Source: an uncultured Actinomyces sp. (GTDB taxonomy: Bacteria > Actinomycetota > Actinomycetes > Actinomycetales > Actinomycetaceae). From it: a stretch of 5,991 bases of DNA. The first letter of the stretch is position 1; every line of letters starts with the position of its first letter. The notes under the pieces were generated by a model. It was given only the letters and a program-made list of their open reading frames with translations. It had not been told where the DNA came from and ran no database searches. Below, piece by piece: positions 5,678 to 5,991 of the stretch. A program made the translations under genes and the position numbers. The stretch spans positions 1-5,991 of the forward strand of contig CACYEE010000202.1 in assembly GCA_902773415.1 (NCBI GenBank). Reading direction: 5' to 3'.

Positions 5678-5991
5678 CGGGTCTCCTCTCCCGGGCGGGA
5701 CACGCCCGCAGCGGCAAAGACAAGGTCCGCAAGGGCCGAGCTTCCGTTCGCAGGGCTCTTCGTGCGTGCGATCTGCCCCATGCGCGCCAGCGCGTCGCGG
5801 TCGTCGAGCAAAGGAAGGACCTCGTTGACAAGAATGTGATGGTTGAACTCGGAGTCAAGGACACGCCGGGCCCCGCCGGCCGCGACGACATCGTCGGCGT
5901 TGAGAGCCTGTTCCCCGTTGCCGTGCCCGAGAGGCACGAAGAAGGCGGGCAGGCCCACTGCGCCAAGTTCGGCCACGGTTCCCGCTCCCGA
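5674..5991 (-). CDS. murG: UDP-GlcNAc:undecaprenyl-PP-MurNAc-pentapeptide GlcNAc transferase MurG (C-terminal part)
   Basis: Only the last 105 residues are inside the window; the frame is open to the right edge. MurG is the membrane-associated glycosyltransferase that adds GlcNAc to lipid I to give lipid II. The fragment begins SGAGTVAELGAVGLPAFFVP, the part of the C-terminal Rossmann domain that holds the SGA turn and the glutamate that contacts the UDP ribose in E. coli MurG. Next comes GHGNGEQALNA, where the GNGEQ form is typical of actinobacterial MurG and the Gln corresponds to a donor-binding glutamine. The protein ends in RPGEETR and its TGA overlaps the murC ATG by 4 nt, implying translational coupling. 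A GTG at 5976 is an internal valine, not a start, because the conserved sequence continues upstream of it. Confidence 0.95.
   Translation of the reverse strand, partial: SGAGTVAELGAVGLPAFFVPLGHGNGEQALNADDVVAAGGARRVLDSEFNHHILVNEVLPLLDDRDALARMGQIARTKSPANGSSALADLVFAAAGVSRPGEETR

Noticed and set aside
4373..5839. Long plus-strand open frame opposite murC (488 residues)
   Set aside because: Shadow of murC and murG, which have all their expected motifs on the minus strand.

Overview
The window is a GC-rich stretch of a division and cell wall (dcw) cluster. Every gene I can support lies on the minus strand, so the cluster reads from right to left: murG (3' part only), murC, ftsQ, ftsZ, pgeF (YlmD/YfiH family), sepF, yggT (cut by the left edge). 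No ftsA, zipA or ddl is present. That order, the SepF-type FtsZ anchor, and the GNGEQ motif near the MurG end point to an actinobacterium (Actinomycetota). I cannot name a genus. The FtsZ core (GGGTGTGAAP, NTDGQSL) differs from the Streptomyces/Mycobacterium form as I remember it, so a less studied lineage is possible.

Right part (about 3159-5991): murG and murC overlap by 4 nt (ATGA) and murC and ftsQ by 1 nt (TGATG), which looks like a translationally coupled unit. MurC makes UDP-MurNAc-L-Ala, MurG makes lipid II, and FtsQ is a bitopic divisome scaffold protein. FtsQ here has a long Arg/Pro-rich cytoplasmic tail that contains a duplicated short motif and a perfect 12-bp tandem DNA repeat.

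Middle (2976-3158): a 183-bp spacer separates ftsQ from ftsZ. It carries a plausible sigma-A type promoter (TTGAAC, 17 nt, TACCTT) and, closer to ftsZ, a perfect 11-bp hairpin with a 5-nt loop and T-runs on both strands. This looks like a control point that sets ftsZ expression apart from the upstream mur/ftsQ unit.

Left part (1-2975): ftsZ is followed by pgeF, an enzyme of peptidoglycan-precursor quality control. A 92-bp spacer with a terminator-like hairpin comes next, then sepF and yggT. The yggS gene that often sits between pgeF and sepF in Actinomycetota is absent. SepF is the membrane anchor expected to bind the FtsZ C-terminal peptide, which is present here as LDIPNFL followed by four extra residues.

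I found no mobile element, CRISPR array, RNA gene or defence system, and no convincing new biological system. The points worth a second look are regulatory (the two hairpins and the promoter) and small protein-level oddities in FtsQ and FtsZ.
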